Part shown: piece by piece, positions 56,569 to 63,790 of the stretch
Layout: the number at the start of each line of letters is the position of its first letter
How positions within the stretch are numbered: position 1 is the stretch's first letter
Assembly: GCA_965224675.1 (NCBI GenBank)
Contig: CBDDAA010000004.1
Coordinates: 744,001 to 808,000 of the forward strand
Reading direction: 5' to 3'
From: UBA7957 sp965224675
Lineage (GTDB): Bacteria; Pseudomonadota; Gammaproteobacteria; Granulosicoccales; Granulosicoccaceae
Length of the DNA stretch: 64,000 nt
Translations under genes and position numbers: made by a program
Notes under the pieces: generated by a model
Database searches by the model: none
What the model saw: only the letters and a program-made list of their open reading frames with translations
What the model was told of the DNA's origin: nothing

Positions 56569-57475
56569 GCTTGCTAAACAGATTTCGCATTGAAATGCCC
56601 AGCATACCTTTACCGCGTTTTTCAGGAAATTGTGCAATCAGTGCTTCTTGGGTATTTTCCATGCCCAAATCTTTTTCCAGCGTTGCCTCTAACGCATCAA
56701 GGTATTCAATATCCTGAGCAAGAATGTCCGGTCCGCCATTTTTTCCGTGACCTACGAGCAAAGTCTTGTATTGGTTGGCCTCGTTGTTACTGAAACCTTC
56801 CAGAATAGCCCGCCAGTTTTTGTTTCTTTCACGCTCGGACGCCACCAGAAACATGTTATTGTAGAACATATCCTGACCGATCATAATACCGTACGCGGGT
56901 ACTTTAATAAGCAGTGAATGGTGAGATTCATGCTCAGTGTATTCCTCTACAACTACTTCAAGCCCATCCCAAATTTGTTTACCGAGTGCTAATTCTTCTG
57001 AGGGTACTATCACCTCACTTGGCATTATTCCCTTCATCTTGGGATTCTTTTGCATTATTTTTATATATCTTTTACCACCCGTTTTAAGGTCATTCATAAC
57101 ATTGCTGCTGGTTGCTACCGGCGCATTCGTTGAAAATATCTCTGCACCAAACCAATGATCAGGGTGGTTGTGGGATAAAATAACTGTCGTTAGGGGTTTA
57201 CCAAGCTGATCCAGGTATTTTTTTAAATCTTTGGCCTGCTTGAAATTGAATTGTGTATCAATGAGTCGCAATTCGTTAGTGGTCTCAATAATGTGAGAAT
57301 TCGAGATGCCGTGGTAAGTGTGAAACTTAACTGAACCCGCGTTAATAACCGTGACATTTTCTGAAACCGCTTCACTCATCATGGTTTGAGCTGCATTGAC
57401 ATTCACCATAAAAAATGGGAGGGCAAGTGCCACATATCCCGCGGTATGTAGTTTTCTGCTTAGTGATTTAATCAT
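56564..57475 (-). CDS. Secreted metallo-beta-lactamase-fold hydrolase
   Basis: 303 residues with a signal peptide (cleavage near NVNAAQ). The zinc motif is SHNHPDHWFG (His102, His104, Asp106, His107), further ligands are in EYTEHESHHS and GIMIGQDMF, and VGHGKNGGPD completes the site. The N-terminal HTYHGISNSHIIETTNELRL is that of the alkylsulfatase/quinoprotein-relay-like secreted subgroup. The last codons run straight into the terminal repeat of the adjacent element, whose TAG ends the gene, so the native C-terminus may be lost. Divergent from a LysR gene that may regulate it. Confidence 0.83.
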   Translation of the reverse strand: MIKSLSRKLHTAGYVALALPFFMVNVNAAQTMMSEAVSENVTVINAGSVKFHTYHGISNSHIIETTNELRLIDTQFNFKQAKDLKKYLDQLGKPLTTVILSHNHPDHWFGAEIFSTNAPVATSSNVMNDLKTGGKRYIKIMQKNPKMKGIMPSEVIVPSEELALGKQIWDGLEVVVEEYTEHESHHSLLIKVPAYGIMIGQDMFYNNMFLVASERERNKNWRAILEGFSNNEANQYKTLLVGHGKNGGPDILAQDIEYLDALEATLEKDLGMENTQEALIAQFPEKRGKGMLGISMRNLFSKH

Positions 57476-57571
57476 TAGGATTCCTATTTATAGTTAATCT
57501 AAAGATGGACTTCAGTTAGTGATTATGCCTATATGATTCATTACATCAATAGGGGTTGGTTCATATAACAT

Positions 57572-58453
57572 ATGAGTAAATTAGATTATTTAGATCTGAG
57601 TGCGCGCTCACTAAAATTATTGCTTGTTGTGTTTGAAGAGGGCTCGGTAACCCGGGCTGCTGACCGACTCAATATCAGTCAGTCTGCAGTCAGTCACATG
57701 TTGGATAAGCTACGAATTATCACTGATGATCCACTTTTTGTGCGTGCTGGGCGCAGTATTGTAGCCACCGACAGGGCAGAACAATTGGTCAGACAAATCA
57801 GGCCATTACTTCTTTCTCTACAGCAGTTGACAGTTATTCCTGAGTTTGATCCTTCAAAGCTGGGAGGAACCTTTTCCATAGGTGCGGCGGCTATGCAGCG
57901 TGATCTACTGTTACCACCTATAGTGCGACAGATAAGAAAACAAGCGCCGAAGCTTGATCTGAAGATTATTAATTCGGGTATCTACGGTGCCCAATTATTA
58001 CGCAAAGGGCACTGTGATCTGCTCATATCACCGGCGCCACCTCAAGGTGAAGAATTCATTAAGAAAAAACTCTTTGACGACGATTGGGTTTGTTTTTTTG
58101 ATCCCTCCACACCGTCACCCCGAACCTTGCAACAGTATATTTCAAGGGATCATGTCAAGGTTGTTTTCTCCAATGATGAACGTAGCGTTATTGATGTGGC
58201 ACTTGCAAAGCTGGGTAAAGAACGACGGGTTGCATTACGAGTGGAAAGCTTTTCTGCACTGCCAAGTATGATGCAGGGAACAGATTTAATCATTGCTTTA
58301 CCGAAGATAATAGAAAGGAGCTTAATGAAAGGTTTCAGCTCTTGTCCATTGCCATTGCATATACCTGCTCTTGGTTTTTATCTGGCTTGGCATTTATCAA
58401 AAGACTTATCGCCACCTCATCAGTGGGTGCGTAATATGTTCATACAAAGTTAA
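57572..58453 (+). CDS. LysR-family transcription regulator
   Basis: 293 residues. Winged HTH at 8-66 (LLLVVFEEGSVTRAADRLNI, SQSAVSHMLDKLR) and a periplasmic-binding-like effector domain thereafter. Length is typical. It starts 96 bp from the divergent metallo-hydrolase gene, the classic LysR arrangement, so that gene is the likely target. A strong terminator lies ~150 bp downstream. Confidence 0.92.
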   Translation: MSKLDYLDLSARSLKLLLVVFEEGSVTRAADRLNISQSAVSHMLDKLRIITDDPLFVRAGRSIVATDRAEQLVRQIRPLLLSLQQLTVIPEFDPSKLGGTFSIGAAAMQRDLLLPPIVRQIRKQAPKLDLKIINSGIYGAQLLRKGHCDLLISPAPPQGEEFIKKKLFDDDWVCFFDPSTPSPRTLQQYISRDHVKVVFSNDERSVIDVALAKLGKERRVALRVESFSALPSMMQGTDLIIALPKIIERSLMKGFSSCPLPLHIPALGFYLAWHLSKDLSPPHQWVRNMFIQS

Positions 58454-58600
58454 GTTGCACACAAACATTGAAAGGCAGGCATCATAGTTTGCAGAAGATG
58501 AGGAGTAGGCGCTCAGGTAAGTGATGATGTGAAAACTAAAATTCAATAAAAGCAAATAAATATTATTTTTGTCGGAAGTATTTTATAGATTCAGTTGAAT

Positions 58601-58619
58601 GCCGATTCTCGGCTTTTTT
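58601..58619 (+). terminator. Rho-independent terminator
   Basis: GCCGA (58601-58605), loop TTC, TCGGC (58609-58613), then six T. It terminates plus-strand transcription from the LysR gene and lies 7 bp from the truncated end of the integron-integrase gene, so the host/integron joint is close to base 58620. Confidence 0.75.
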
Positions 58620-58625
58620 CTCCTT

Positions 58626-59021
58626 TTAAAAAGTAAGTTCCTCCGGTGACAATTGACGGGCGATGGTCGGATGATCAATTTCCAGTTGTTTCGCAGAATC
58701 CAACCAATAATTCCAATTAATCTGCTGGCAAACAGGTAACGCGAATAATTCGCAATACAATATCCGTATCGCATCGATTCGCTGTGCAAATTGCCAGCTT
58801 TTGAGCTTGTTCTGGCGGCCTATCTCCTCAAAGTAACTGTTGATTTCTGCTGCAGTAAGTGTCCTGATTTTCTGCCTGTTTTGCGCCTTAATAAACGCTT
58901 CAACGTGTTTAACGTACCACCGTTGCTGTTTTTCAGGGATATTTGCTTTTGTTAGATATATCAAGTAGTTTGAGAAGAAGCGTGATACTGCGTCCGAAGA
59001 CATTTTGGGGGTGTCAGCCAT
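58626..59021 (-). pseudogene. intI: Truncated integron integrase (N-terminal domain only)
   Basis: 131 residues from a well-placed ATG with an AAGGAGG ribosome site. The sequence is the SAM-like core-binding domain of a tyrosine recombinase: FFSNYLIYLTKANIPEKQQR, WYVKHVEAFIKAQ, YFEEIGRQNKLKSWQFAQRI and DAIRILYCELF, ending DHPTIARQLSPEEL. This style of N-terminus is that of chromosomal IntI proteins. Normal IntI has ~320-340 residues; the whole catalytic domain with its R-H-R-Y residues is missing, cut off next to the LysR terminator. It cannot recombine, but the orientation, divergent from the cassette array, is exactly that of a functional integron. Confidence 0.8.
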
Positions 59022-59166
59022 ATGGCCTCCTTGCTAAAATAACCGGGCATCCTGCCCACAAAGGGAACTGAATGAAAATTGTACTATACTGCTTACGCCA
59101 AATCTATACAATTCAGAAGCAGTCTATCACCGAAGAAGGCGTAAGCGGTCTAATACACTGTTAGCC
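59022..59166 (+). other. Integron platform: attI candidate and first cassette joint
   Basis: The spacer between the integrase start and the first cassette. GTTAGCC at 59160-59166 is the insertion core; its last six bases (TTAGCC) begin cassette 1, and GTTAGCC is the exact reverse complement of the GGCTAAC that opens that cassette's attC. The attI should therefore occupy roughly the preceding 60-100 bp. A plus-strand cassette promoter (Pc) cannot be pinned down. Confidence 0.65.
59083..59111 (-). promoter_or_regulatory. Integrase promoter (Pint) candidate
   Basis: On the minus strand, TTGTAT (59111-59106) and TATAGT (59088-59083) are separated by 17 bp, a good sigma70 match, with the integrase ATG 62 bp beyond the -10. 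No LexA box could be recognised with certainty. Confidence 0.55.
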
Positions 59167-59179
59167 CGCAGTAGTCACG

Positions 59180-59962
59180 ATGGAAATATGCAAAAAATGC
59201 AGGTGCCTCTTTGACCCGACCATAGTTGTCGACCTAGACGATCCTCACTCGAAACCCTTCCTGTGCTCATGGCATCCTGGTGAGCGAATAACTACAGATT
59301 TCGGTGATAAAGAGCTCTCGTACCGAGAGGAGTACTTCTGGACATGTTGCAAGAAGTACGTCTTGCAAGGCATTTCCATAGACGGCAAACCAATCGAACC
59401 CCATGACTCTCCCGGTTGCCAACTAGGTCACCACGTCGCAGACCTTGAGCTTCAACTAAGTTCAACCCTCACTGCACAACTCGAAGCTGCACAAAAGCGA
59501 TTGAGCGAATTGAGATCCAAGGATTCTAGTGCTTCTGAGCACGCAGGCGTGTTTGTGAGTTACGCCCACCAGGACATGTCCTTCGTCGATTGGCTTTGTG
59601 CTCGTCTAGCTATGGACAGAATTGACTACTTTCGTGACGAAAAGGATATTCTCGTCGGAGACGTAATTGATCGGTGTATTTCCGATGGCATTCAGGAGAA
59701 AGCACTTTTTCTGATTGTTCTTTCTCGCGCATCCATCATCAGCTCGTGGGTCCAACGTGAACTCGACGAGGCTACTCACGAAGTGTCTCGCGGAAAGAAG
59801 GTGCTTCTTCCCTTAGTATTAGACATACCACTCAGCGACCTTCCAGCGCGCATACGTCAATATTCGTGCGCAAACTTTGCAGAGAACCGAGACGTAACCT
59901 ATCTCAAGCTACGTAAATCAATATTGGCCCATCAGACAAGAATTCTCAAAAATGCGGGCTAA
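59180..59962 (+). CDS. Cassette 1: CHORD-like zinc domain fused to a TIR domain
   Basis: 260 residues. The C-terminal TIR domain (~122-250) has GVFVSYAHQDMSFVDWL, then DYFRDEKDILVGD and LFLIVLSRASIISSWVQREL, with the W-x3-E pattern (Trp190, Glu194) placing the NADase glutamate. The N-terminal ~90 residues have a cysteine/histidine series in the order of eukaryotic CHORD domains: C5-x4-C10, C29-x2-H32 within SWHPGE, W-x-C-C at 54-57 and C80-x4-H85. A short coiled-coil-like linker (90-115) joins them. TIR effectors in bacteria often serve antiphage defence by depleting NAD; that role here is inference. No ribosome site is seen before the ATG, suggesting read-through from the platform. Visibly GC-richer than the later cassettes. 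Confidence 0.82.
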   Translation: MEICKKCRCLFDPTIVVDLDDPHSKPFLCSWHPGERITTDFGDKELSYREEYFWTCCKKYVLQGISIDGKPIEPHDSPGCQLGHHVADLELQLSSTLTAQLEAAQKRLSELRSKDSSASEHAGVFVSYAHQDMSFVDWLCARLAMDRIDYFRDEKDILVGDVIDRCISDGIQEKALFLIVLSRASIISSWVQRELDEATHEVSRGKKVLLPLVLDIPLSDLPARIRQYSCANFAENRDVTYLKLRKSILAHQTRILKNAG

Positions 59963-60043
59963 CAATTGCTTACACTCGGAAAAAATAAAGCTACGTCGCT
60001 ATCGCTCCTCCGCTTTATTTTTCCGGTGAAGCAGGCGTTATAC
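59957..60043 (+). repeat. attC site 1
   Basis: 87-bp recombination site. It opens with GGCTAAC (59957-59963) and closes with GTTATAC (60037-60043). Arms GGAAAAAATAAAGC and GCTTTATTTTTCC pair across the centre. The opening box is the reverse complement of the first bases of cassette 1 (GTTAGCC at 59160). It includes the TAA stop of the TIR gene. Confidence 0.9.
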
Positions 60044-60066
60044 CCAAATAATAAAGAGAGTGCTAT

Positions 60067-61023
60067 ATGGAATGTCCAATCTGTAGGTCGCAGTTAAAAG
60101 AAAAACAGGAAAGTCCTCAAGGAAAAGATGCAACTTTCTATTCATGTCCTCTTTGTGGTAATTTTTTACTTTCAGGTTCACTTGTAGCAACAGTTCCTCA
60201 CCTTATAGAAAAGAATAAGGATGCAAATATAAAGCTAAGTCATGCACTGCGATCTATGCAAAAAACTGACAATAATGTAGAACTATATACAAACACCGCA
60301 AAAGAAATAATAAAAAATCCATTGCCATCACCAAAAGAACAAGCAGATCTTTTTATACGCTGGTTGGCTGAAAATACAGAAGGCCCAGGGGAGACTATTT
60401 GGGTTGAACCAAGTACACATAAATCAATAATTGGTGCTAAATCAAGCGATGGGTTTTCCCTTATTATTGAACACCTTTTTAACTCTGGACTTGTAATAGG
60501 TGATATTGCTGAGACTTTTGGCAATCAAGGTAGTGCTGATGTTACTTTGTCATTTGATGGATGGGATTATTATGAAAAACTACTTCAAGGAAGGACAAAC
60601 TATAGAAAAGCATTTATGGCAATGAAGTTTGGAGATCCTACTCTCGAAAAAGTCCTTAATGAAATATTCAAACCTTGTATAAAACAAGCAGGATTTGATC
60701 TGTTTAAACAAGATGATGTTTTAATAGCAGGTTTAATAGACGATAGAATGCGTGTAGAAATCCAATCCTCAGACTTCCTTATAGCAGATTTAACACATGA
60801 CAATCATGGGGCTTATTGGGAAGCTGGTTACGCTGAAGGTCTAGGTAAGCCTGTCATATATACTTGTGAGAAAGAAAAATTTAACATCCAAAAAACCCAT
60901 TTTGATACAAATCACCATTTAACAATTGTTTGGGACAAAGAATCTCCCCAAAAAGCAGGAGAAGACCTTAAAGCAACAATTCGAGCAACATTACCTCATA
61001 TCGCAAAACAAACAGATGAATAA
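60067..61023 (+). CDS. Cassette 2: zinc-ribbon protein with TIR-like/deoxyribosyltransferase-like domain
   Basis: 318 residues with a GAGAG ribosome site. The N-terminal zinc ribbon uses C3-x2-C6 and C27-x2-C30. A middle, possibly winged-helix, region spans ~80-180. The C-terminal domain (~183-310) reads YRKAFMAMKFGDPTLEKVLN, then AGFDLFKQDD, SSDFLIADLTHDNHGAYWEA and GYAEGLGKPVIY. This is the nucleoside-2-deoxyribosyltransferase-like/TIR-like fold common in bacterial defence and stress proteins, with a conserved glutamate in AYWEAG. It probably cleaves or senses a nucleotide; this is inferred from the fold only. Confidence 0.72.
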   Translation: MECPICRSQLKEKQESPQGKDATFYSCPLCGNFLLSGSLVATVPHLIEKNKDANIKLSHALRSMQKTDNNVELYTNTAKEIIKNPLPSPKEQADLFIRWLAENTEGPGETIWVEPSTHKSIIGAKSSDGFSLIIEHLFNSGLVIGDIAETFGNQGSADVTLSFDGWDYYEKLLQGRTNYRKAFMAMKFGDPTLEKVLNEIFKPCIKQAGFDLFKQDDVLIAGLIDDRMRVEIQSSDFLIADLTHDNHGAYWEAGYAEGLGKPVIYTCEKEKFNIQKTHFDTNHHLTIVWDKESPQKAGEDLKATIRATLPHIAKQTDE

Positions 61024-61025
61024 TG

Positions 61026-61152
61026 GTATAACAAGACGTTCGAAGGGAAAAACTACTAAGCGGTTGATTTAACTTTATTTTGTTCGGGTAAATAAGTCGT
61101 GACTCAGAGTCCAATAGTTTTAATCCGTTTTCCCCTCAACTGGGCGTTGGGC
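61026..61152 (+). repeat. attC site 2
   Basis: 127-bp site from GTATAAC (61026-61032) to GTTGGGC (61146-61152). GTATAAC is the reverse complement of GTTATAC, the core that opens cassette 2. Arms pair imperfectly (AAGGGAAAAACTA with TAGTTTTAATCC and TTTTCCCC). Confidence 0.88.
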
Positions 61153-61170
61153 TTCATAAAAACACAATTC

Positions 61171-61202
61171 TTGACATATTAATGGTATTGCATATAATAC
61201 CA
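61171..61202 (+). promoter_or_regulatory. Consensus promoter with overlapping operator palindrome
   Basis: TTGACA at 61171-61176, a 16-bp spacer and TATAAT at 61193-61198 are perfect sigma70 boxes. TGGTATT (61183-61189) and AATACCA (61196-61202) form a 7-bp palindrome that covers the -10, a fitting operator for the RHH antitoxin encoded downstream. The toxin ATG at 61205 lies at or within a few bases of the expected transcription start, so the message is leaderless or nearly so. Confidence 0.8.
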
Positions 61203-61204
61203 CC

Positions 61205-61630
61205 ATGAGTTATTCAATAGTAATAGATACTTGTGTATTAATATCGGCTTTACGCTCAAAGAATGGTGCCTCATTTAAGCTTCTGTCGTTAATAGATAGT
61301 AAAAAATTTACATTCTACTTATCTGTACCGCTTGTCCTTGAATACGAAGCTGTGGCTAAACGAATGTCACGAAATTTGGGGCTAACACACTCAGATATAG
61401 AGGATATTATTGATTATATCTGCACGACTGGTGAGCATAGAAAGATACATTTCCTTTGGAGGCCTAATTTAAAAGATCCAAGCGACGATTTTGTTCTAGA
61501 GCTAGCTGTAGAAGCGGAGTGTAACTATATAGTAACTCATAACATTAAAGATTTTAAAGACATACAGAAATTCAAACTAAAAGCTGTAACGCCACAAGAG
61601 CTTCTTCGTAAACTAGGAGAGATATCATGA
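61205..61630 (+). CDS. Cassette 3: PIN-domain toxin (COG1569 type)
   Basis: 141-residue PIN-fold RNase toxin. Acidic catalytic residues: Asp8 in SIVIDTCVLISAL, Glu46/Glu48 in VPLVLEYEAV, Asp in DPSDDFVLELAVEAECNYIV and the later NIKDFKDI. This matches the 'putative toxin-antitoxin system toxin, PIN family'. It is first in its operon, the reverse of standard vapBC order, and overlaps the antitoxin by ATGA. It carries its own promoter, as toxin-antitoxin cassettes usually do. Confidence 0.86.
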   Translation: MSYSIVIDTCVLISALRSKNGASFKLLSLIDSKKFTFYLSVPLVLEYEAVAKRMSRNLGLTHSDIEDIIDYICTTGEHRKIHFLWRPNLKDPSDDFVLELAVEAECNYIVTHNIKDFKDIQKFKLKAVTPQELLRKLGEIS

Positions 61631-61863
61631 GCACAATAAGTTTAAGGTTGCCTGACTCACTTCATGAAAGTGTAAGGGACTTAGCTAAAGAAGATAACAT
61701 TTCAATTAATCAGTTTGTAGCTACTGCATTAGCTGAAAAAATGTCTGCTTTAATTACAGAGAAGTATTTATCTGAAAGAGCTGCGAAAGGAAGCAAGAAA
61801 AAATTCAAAACAGCATTATCAAAAGTTAAAGATATTGAGCCTGAGACTTCAGATAAACTGTAA
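61627..61863 (+). CDS. Cassette 3: RHH-type antitoxin
   Basis: 78 residues: strand STISLRLPDSLHESVRDLAK and helices EDNISINQFVATALAEKMSA form a ribbon-helix-helix DNA-binding domain, followed by a basic tail (AAKGSKKKFKTALSKVK) that would bind the PIN toxin. It overlaps the toxin by ATGA and presumably represses the promoter at 61171-61202. Confidence 0.85.
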   Translation: MSTISLRLPDSLHESVRDLAKEDNISINQFVATALAEKMSALITEKYLSERAAKGSKKKFKTALSKVKDIEPETSDKL

Positions 61864-61865
61864 TA

Positions 61866-61956
61866 GCCCAACAAGTAGCTCAACGTTGACCATTTTATAC
61901 GCCGCTTCGTTTCACTACGCAGCCTATAAAATGGCAAGTTAGCAAGAGCGTTAGGT
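61866..61956 (+). repeat. attC site 3
   Basis: 91-bp site from GCCCAAC (61866-61872) to GTTAGGT (61950-61956). GCCCAAC is the reverse complement of GTTGGGC, which opens cassette 3. Arms CCATTTTATA and TATAAAATGG pair perfectly. Confidence 0.92.
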
Positions 61957-62002
61957 GTTACAAGGCATCGTTTTTATATATACATAAGTTTAGGATAATT
62001 TT

Positions 62003-62785
62003 ATGGAAAGCTACAACAACCCATGCGTTGTGATTGGTCCAATTGGTTTCCATAGACTAGCTCAAATGTTATTTGATTGTCCGATCCATTTATTAATTAA
62101 AGGCCGTGACGACCACGAAGAAGTAGTTATTTTTCAAGAGTTCATAAAGAACCTTCAAGTGCAAGGAGGTGGTATTTCGGAGGCCGAAGTATCGGTAGTC
62201 GAAAAAAAACCAAATGTCTACGTTTTTTCATCAAGCACCGGGCACCTAGATGTGTTTGGTCCATCAGAGATCTCAACAGCGGAATTTGGTGTTCACCCTT
62301 TTGTATCTATTGCGTCCATCCCGATAATAGACCCGAATTCATTGACTAATAAACTAGTCGGTGAATTTAGTCAAGATTTTGATTCTCGTTTAAAGCTTAA
62401 ACGTCTTAGGCATTTCGCGCATTCAAACTATGAAAATAAGCCTCTTTCGTTTATCCAAGAAGATTTAGAAATTAAGATTCAGGACTATCGGCTTACCGCA
62501 AGAAAGTGGGGGTTGCAAACGATTGATTCGACTTTAAGCATTTCTGCTGCTGACAAGGTACTGTCAGGAGCGTGCGCTGGCCTTGTATCTACTATGTTTG
62601 GACTGCCCTTGGCAGAAGCTGCTGCGGTTGGAGCCGTTGCTGCAATCGGAGCTACAGTCGTTAAAGTCCAGTACGGGAAAAAAATCATGGAAGTAAGTCA
62701 AACACAAGAAGTGGTTTCCTATTTAGTTGAGATTCAAGATAGTGTCAAAAACCCACCTAACAAAAAAATCCAGCGGACAGTTTAA
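62003..62785 (+). CDS. Cassette 4: unknown protein with hydrophobic C-terminal region
   Basis: 260 residues, ribosome site AGGATAA. I do not recognise the family. The N-terminal half (5-130) looks like an alpha/beta domain (VVIGPIGFHRLAQMLFDCPI, NVYVFSSSTGHLDVFG). Residues ~187-220 are a Gly/Ala-rich hydrophobic stretch (VLSGACAGLVSTMFGLPLAE then AAAVGAVAAIGATVV) that could be one or two membrane helices. The last ~10 codons lie inside attC site 4, so the C-terminus (NKKIQRTV) is dictated by the recombination site. Confidence 0.7.
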   Translation: MESYNNPCVVIGPIGFHRLAQMLFDCPIHLLIKGRDDHEEVVIFQEFIKNLQVQGGGISEAEVSVVEKKPNVYVFSSSTGHLDVFGPSEISTAEFGVHPFVSIASIPIIDPNSLTNKLVGEFSQDFDSRLKLKRLRHFAHSNYENKPLSFIQEDLEIKIQDYRLTARKWGLQTIDSTLSISAADKVLSGACAGLVSTMFGLPLAEAAAVGAVAAIGATVVKVQYGKKIMEVSQTQEVVSYLVEIQDSVKNPPNKKIQRTV

Positions 62786-62853
62786 AGCGTCACGTTTTTT
62801 GCGAAGCAAAAAAGCGCGCCCCTTTAAACTGCGCGCTGATTTGGGCGTTAGAA
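62755..62853 (+). repeat. attC site 4
   Basis: 99-bp site from ACCTAAC (62755-62761) to GTTAGAA (62847-62853). ACCTAAC is the reverse complement of GTTAGGT, which opens cassette 4. Arms include ACAGTTTAAAG with CTTTAAACTG, and a second hairpin, TTTTTTGC-GAA-GCAAAAAA, at the tip. It overlaps the end of the cassette 4 gene. Confidence 0.9.
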
Positions 62854-62879
62854 GTAGAAAACATTTTGCTATCTTATGG

Positions 62880-62901
62880 TATAATTATCATCAGATGATA
62901 A
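62880..62901 (+). promoter_or_regulatory. Promoter -10 and operator palindrome of cassette 5
   Basis: TATAAT at 62880-62885 runs into TTATCAT (62885-62891) and ATGATAA (62895-62901), a 7-bp palindrome with a 3-base centre at the expected transcription start. It fits autorepression by the HTH antitoxin of this cassette. No good -35 is seen. Confidence 0.6.
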
Positions 62902-62917
62902 CTGGCGTGAGAAAAGT

Positions 62918-63283
62918 GTGTCAGAAAGCAAAAAAGATGAGTTAGGTTTAGATATTCTACTACAGCTTGATAATGAAATATTTCCAATGGATTGTGGCTA
63001 TTGGACAAAAATTGAAGCTAAAATAGTTGTTACTAATGAACACATTCCGCATGGCATAAAATATTCTCTCACCCTACATAATCCCAGTAATGTGAGAATA
63101 TTGGGTTATGACAATGCTCATGGTATTAAACCGAAAAGAAAGAAATATGGTGCTAAAAGAGTAGTCTGGGATCATCGGCATGAAAGAAAAATTGTTGAAC
63201 CATATGAGTTCGAAAATGCAGCCCAATTGCTAGAAGATTTCTGGGTCGATGTTGAAAAAATACTACTTGAAGAGCAAAGGTAA
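62918..63283 (+). CDS. Cassette 5: TumE-like toxin (DUF6516)
   Basis: 121 residues starting at GTG. The layout LDILLQLDNEIFPMDCGYWT then IPHGIKYSLTLHNPSNVRIL, GYDNAHGIKPKRKKYGAKRV and WDHRHERKIVEPYEFENAAQ matches the TumE/DUF6516 toxin group (conserved GYDNAHG and WDHRH). Such proteins are paired with an HTH antitoxin, as here. The enzymatic mode is not clear from the sequence. Confidence 0.78.
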   Translation: MSESKKDELGLDILLQLDNEIFPMDCGYWTKIEAKIVVTNEHIPHGIKYSLTLHNPSNVRILGYDNAHGIKPKRKKYGAKRVVWDHRHERKIVEPYEFENAAQLLEDFWVDVEKILLEEQR

Positions 63284-63287
63284 AAAT

Positions 63288-63659
63288 ATGAAAGTTATGA
63301 ATGTTGGCATAATTTCGCGAGAAAGCTATAAAAAAAGAACCATAGCGATTGCAAAGGGTGTTTATAAACTGAAACTAAATGAACCGAAAGTATGGTTTGA
63401 ATCCATAAAATCGCTATCTCAAGTTCTAAGCAATGAAAATCAAGAACTATTAAAGCTTATTATCAAATATAAACCAAAATCACTTACCGAGTTAGAAGAG
63501 ATAAGCCATAGAAAGAAATCTAATTTATCAAGAACATTAAAAACACTTGAAAATTACGGAATTATCTCTTTAGACAAGGAAAATGGGAAAGTTATACCCA
63601 CAGTTAAGGTAACAGATTTCAAGGTTGAATTTGGATTGAATTCAACAGTTTATCAATAA
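63288..63659 (+). CDS. Cassette 5: TumA-like HTH antitoxin
   Basis: 123 residues. I use the ATG at 63288 with an AAAGG site; the frame is open back to 63249 inside the toxin gene. A winged HTH lies in the C-terminal half: LLKLIIKYKPKSLTELEEIS, then RKKSNLSRTLKTLENYGIIS, like MarR/ArsR-type antitoxins of TumE. It would bind the palindrome at 62885-62901 and neutralise the toxin. Confidence 0.78.
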   Translation: MKVMNVGIISRESYKKRTIAIAKGVYKLKLNEPKVWFESIKSLSQVLSNENQELLKLIIKYKPKSLTELEEISHRKKSNLSRTLKTLENYGIISLDKENGKVIPTVKVTDFKVEFGLNSTVYQ

Positions 63660-63667
63660 CGCAAAAC

Positions 63668-63784
63668 TTCTAACAAAACGTTACAGCTGACCCAAAAAGT
63701 GGCCTTTGTTTTGTGCATTACGCTACGCTTCATTGTTGCACAAAACAAAGGCCACTTTTTGGTCACCTGAACTTAGCGTTAGAT
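63668..63784 (+). repeat. attC site 5
   Basis: 117-bp site from TTCTAAC (63668-63674) to GTTAGAT (63778-63784). TTCTAAC is the reverse complement of GTTAGAA, which opens cassette 5. The arms are nearly perfect over ~28 bp (AAAAAGTGGCCTTTGTTTTG pairs with CAAAACAAAGGCCACTTTTT), with one extra C bulged. Confidence 0.93.
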
Positions 63785-63790
63785 TAAAAA

